This document shows, piece after piece, positions 28,355 to 29,615 of a DNA stretch of 29,615 nt. A program made the position numbers and the translations under genes. Source of the stretch: Owenia fusiformis. Lineage: Eukaryota; Annelida; Polychaeta; Sabellida; Oweniidae. The stretch lies in contig CAIIXF020000001.1 of assembly GCA_903813345.2 (NCBI GenBank), positions 60,872,270 to 60,901,884 of the forward strand. The letters are read 5' to 3'. Each line of letters opens with the position of its first letter. Position 1 is the first letter of the stretch. The notes under the pieces were generated by a model, which saw nothing but the letters and a program-made list of their open reading frames with translations, was not told where the DNA came from and searched no databases.

Positions 28355-28981
28355 TGTATCATGGGGCATTATGTGCTTTTCTAGAAGAGGTTTGATCCCA
28401 TCATGCCTCAGTTCTTCAGAGGAATATGATGACTGATGATCAATTGTTCCTCTTTAAAAGGAGGTGAGGTGCAATCCCATGATCCCTTGGTGCATTAATG
28501 GGCCTTCAGTGGCAGAGACAATGAATGACATTCTGGTTGCAATAAAAAGACAGCATATAATTGTGATGTGATTGCGCACAATGTAAAGTATTCAATCAAG
28601 AAACAGTGCAAATAATTAATCCTGGCTCCTGACAGGTAGGAAAATTCATTCTTGTATAATAGTTAAGTAGTTAAGGACTGTATCACTTACAGAGCTAATG
28701 TTATTATCATACAGCATTCAGCATTACTTACAGTTCAGGATTACACAAAGTTCAGGATTTCATACAGTTCAGGAATTCATAAATTTCAGGAGACAAGGTT
28801 TGGTTTATCATGCATTATTACCACCTTGCCGGGCCACCTTAGAAGGCGTTCATTTTACTATATCGACCTGAGAAATGTGTGACGTCATAGTGGTGGTCCA
28901 TATGGACCGGTCTAGAATATATTCTGGACCGGCAATTTTTCCCCCGGAAATTAGATATTGTTCAGTGCGTAAGATTTTCTT
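28355..28981 (+). other. RAD17 3' UTR and downstream flank
   Basis: The 3' UTR probably ends soon after the poly(A) signal at 28541. Beyond it, ACAGTTCAGGA-type words of about 16 bp recur four times or so (28729-28792). I see nothing else up to the gap. Confidence 0.6.
28541..28546 (+). terminator. RAD17 poly(A) signal
   Basis: Canonical AATAAA 187 nt after the RAD17 stop codon, the first AATAAA downstream of it. The cleavage site is not determined. Confidence 0.65.
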
Positions 28982-29481
28982 NNNNNNNNNNNNNNNNNNN
29001 NNNNNNNNNNNNNNNNNNNNNNNNNNNNNNNNNNNNNNNNNNNNNNNNNNNNNNNNNNNNNNNNNNNNNNNNNNNNNNNNNNNNNNNNNNNNNNNNNNNN
29101 NNNNNNNNNNNNNNNNNNNNNNNNNNNNNNNNNNNNNNNNNNNNNNNNNNNNNNNNNNNNNNNNNNNNNNNNNNNNNNNNNNNNNNNNNNNNNNNNNNNN
29201 NNNNNNNNNNNNNNNNNNNNNNNNNNNNNNNNNNNNNNNNNNNNNNNNNNNNNNNNNNNNNNNNNNNNNNNNNNNNNNNNNNNNNNNNNNNNNNNNNNNN
29301 NNNNNNNNNNNNNNNNNNNNNNNNNNNNNNNNNNNNNNNNNNNNNNNNNNNNNNNNNNNNNNNNNNNNNNNNNNNNNNNNNNNNNNNNNNNNNNNNNNNN
29401 NNNNNNNNNNNNNNNNNNNNNNNNNNNNNNNNNNNNNNNNNNNNNNNNNNNNNNNNNNNNNNNNNNNNNNNNNNNNNNNNN
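28982..29481. other. Assembly gap (500 Ns)
   Basis: A run of exactly 500 N, probably a scaffold gap of nominal size. Nothing can be inferred inside it. Confidence 0.99.
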
Positions 29482-29615
29482 ACTGAGTTCATTGCCAATT
29501 TGTTATACCATTCCTACATCCTTCAGCATCTCAAGTGGTAAAATTTGAAATTTCAAAATTAATGACTTGTACTTTTCAGCAAAGCCCAGAAAGGATTTCA
29601 TATGTTTTCTACAAG
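29482..29615 (+). other. Post-gap sequence with a possible exon start
   Basis: TTGTACTTTTCAG (ending 29579) is a good 3' splice site. The sequence after it is open to the window end in one frame as KAQKGFHMFST. This could be the beginning of an exon of the next gene, but 36 nt is too little to identify it. Confidence 0.25.

Noticed and set aside
28875-29498. Open frames across the N gap on both strands
   Set aside because: They consist almost entirely of unknown bases and have no coding evidence outside the gap.

Overview
This is a eukaryotic (metazoan) genomic window carrying two intron-rich genes head to head. ZRANB2 lies on the minus strand (coding 9032 down to 1052, 9 exons, about 312 aa). 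RAD17 lies on the plus strand (coding about 9349 to 28354, 17 exons, about 629 aa). The DNA is AT-rich, with short exons, GT-AG introns, many miniature inverted-repeat elements, tRNA-like SINE sequence and frequent ACATGTA words. This suggests a marine invertebrate, most likely a mollusc and perhaps a bivalve; that is an inference, not a demonstration.

Layout. 1-1051: intergenic sequence and the ZRANB2 3' end. 1052-9032: ZRANB2, whose intron 7 holds a 33-bp minisatellite of about 67 units (1853-4094) and whose introns hold two inverted-repeat elements (7205-7686 and 8242-8645). 9033-9351: short divergent promoter interval. 9352-28354: RAD17. Its intron 1 holds an inverted-repeat element and two tRNA-like segments. 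Its intron 8 is almost wholly a 43-bp minisatellite (15137-16841). Its exon 13 with its own 3' splice site has been tandemly copied to 30 units (19098-23717). Intron 13 (3.6 kb) holds an inverted satellite pair, a TTAA-flanked element and a mariner relic. 28355-28981: RAD17 3' UTR and flank. 28982-29481: 500 Ns. 29482-29615: unassigned, with one possible exon start.

Function. ZRANB2 is an SR-like splicing factor whose two RanBP2-type zinc fingers bind 5'-splice-site-like RNA. RAD17 is the large subunit of the alternative clamp loader that places the 9-1-1 clamp on damaged DNA for ATR signalling. I see no functional link beyond shared promoter space.

The standout feature is the RAD17 exon-13 array. 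Each of 29 upstream units is a truncated exon (the first 43 codons) fused to a short polypyrimidine tract and a potential 3' splice site, and none has the exon's 5' splice site. Only the last copy is a complete exon. The base state just before each copy decides at once whether it can be spliced to and whether the previous unit can be read through: TAG is acceptor plus in-frame stop, TTG and TAC are open but not acceptors, and CAG is both acceptor and open. By my reading only the last two acceptors give an uninterrupted RAD17 reading frame. A second array (43 bp) likewise runs into a RAD17 3' splice site, with its last unit supplying the AG.
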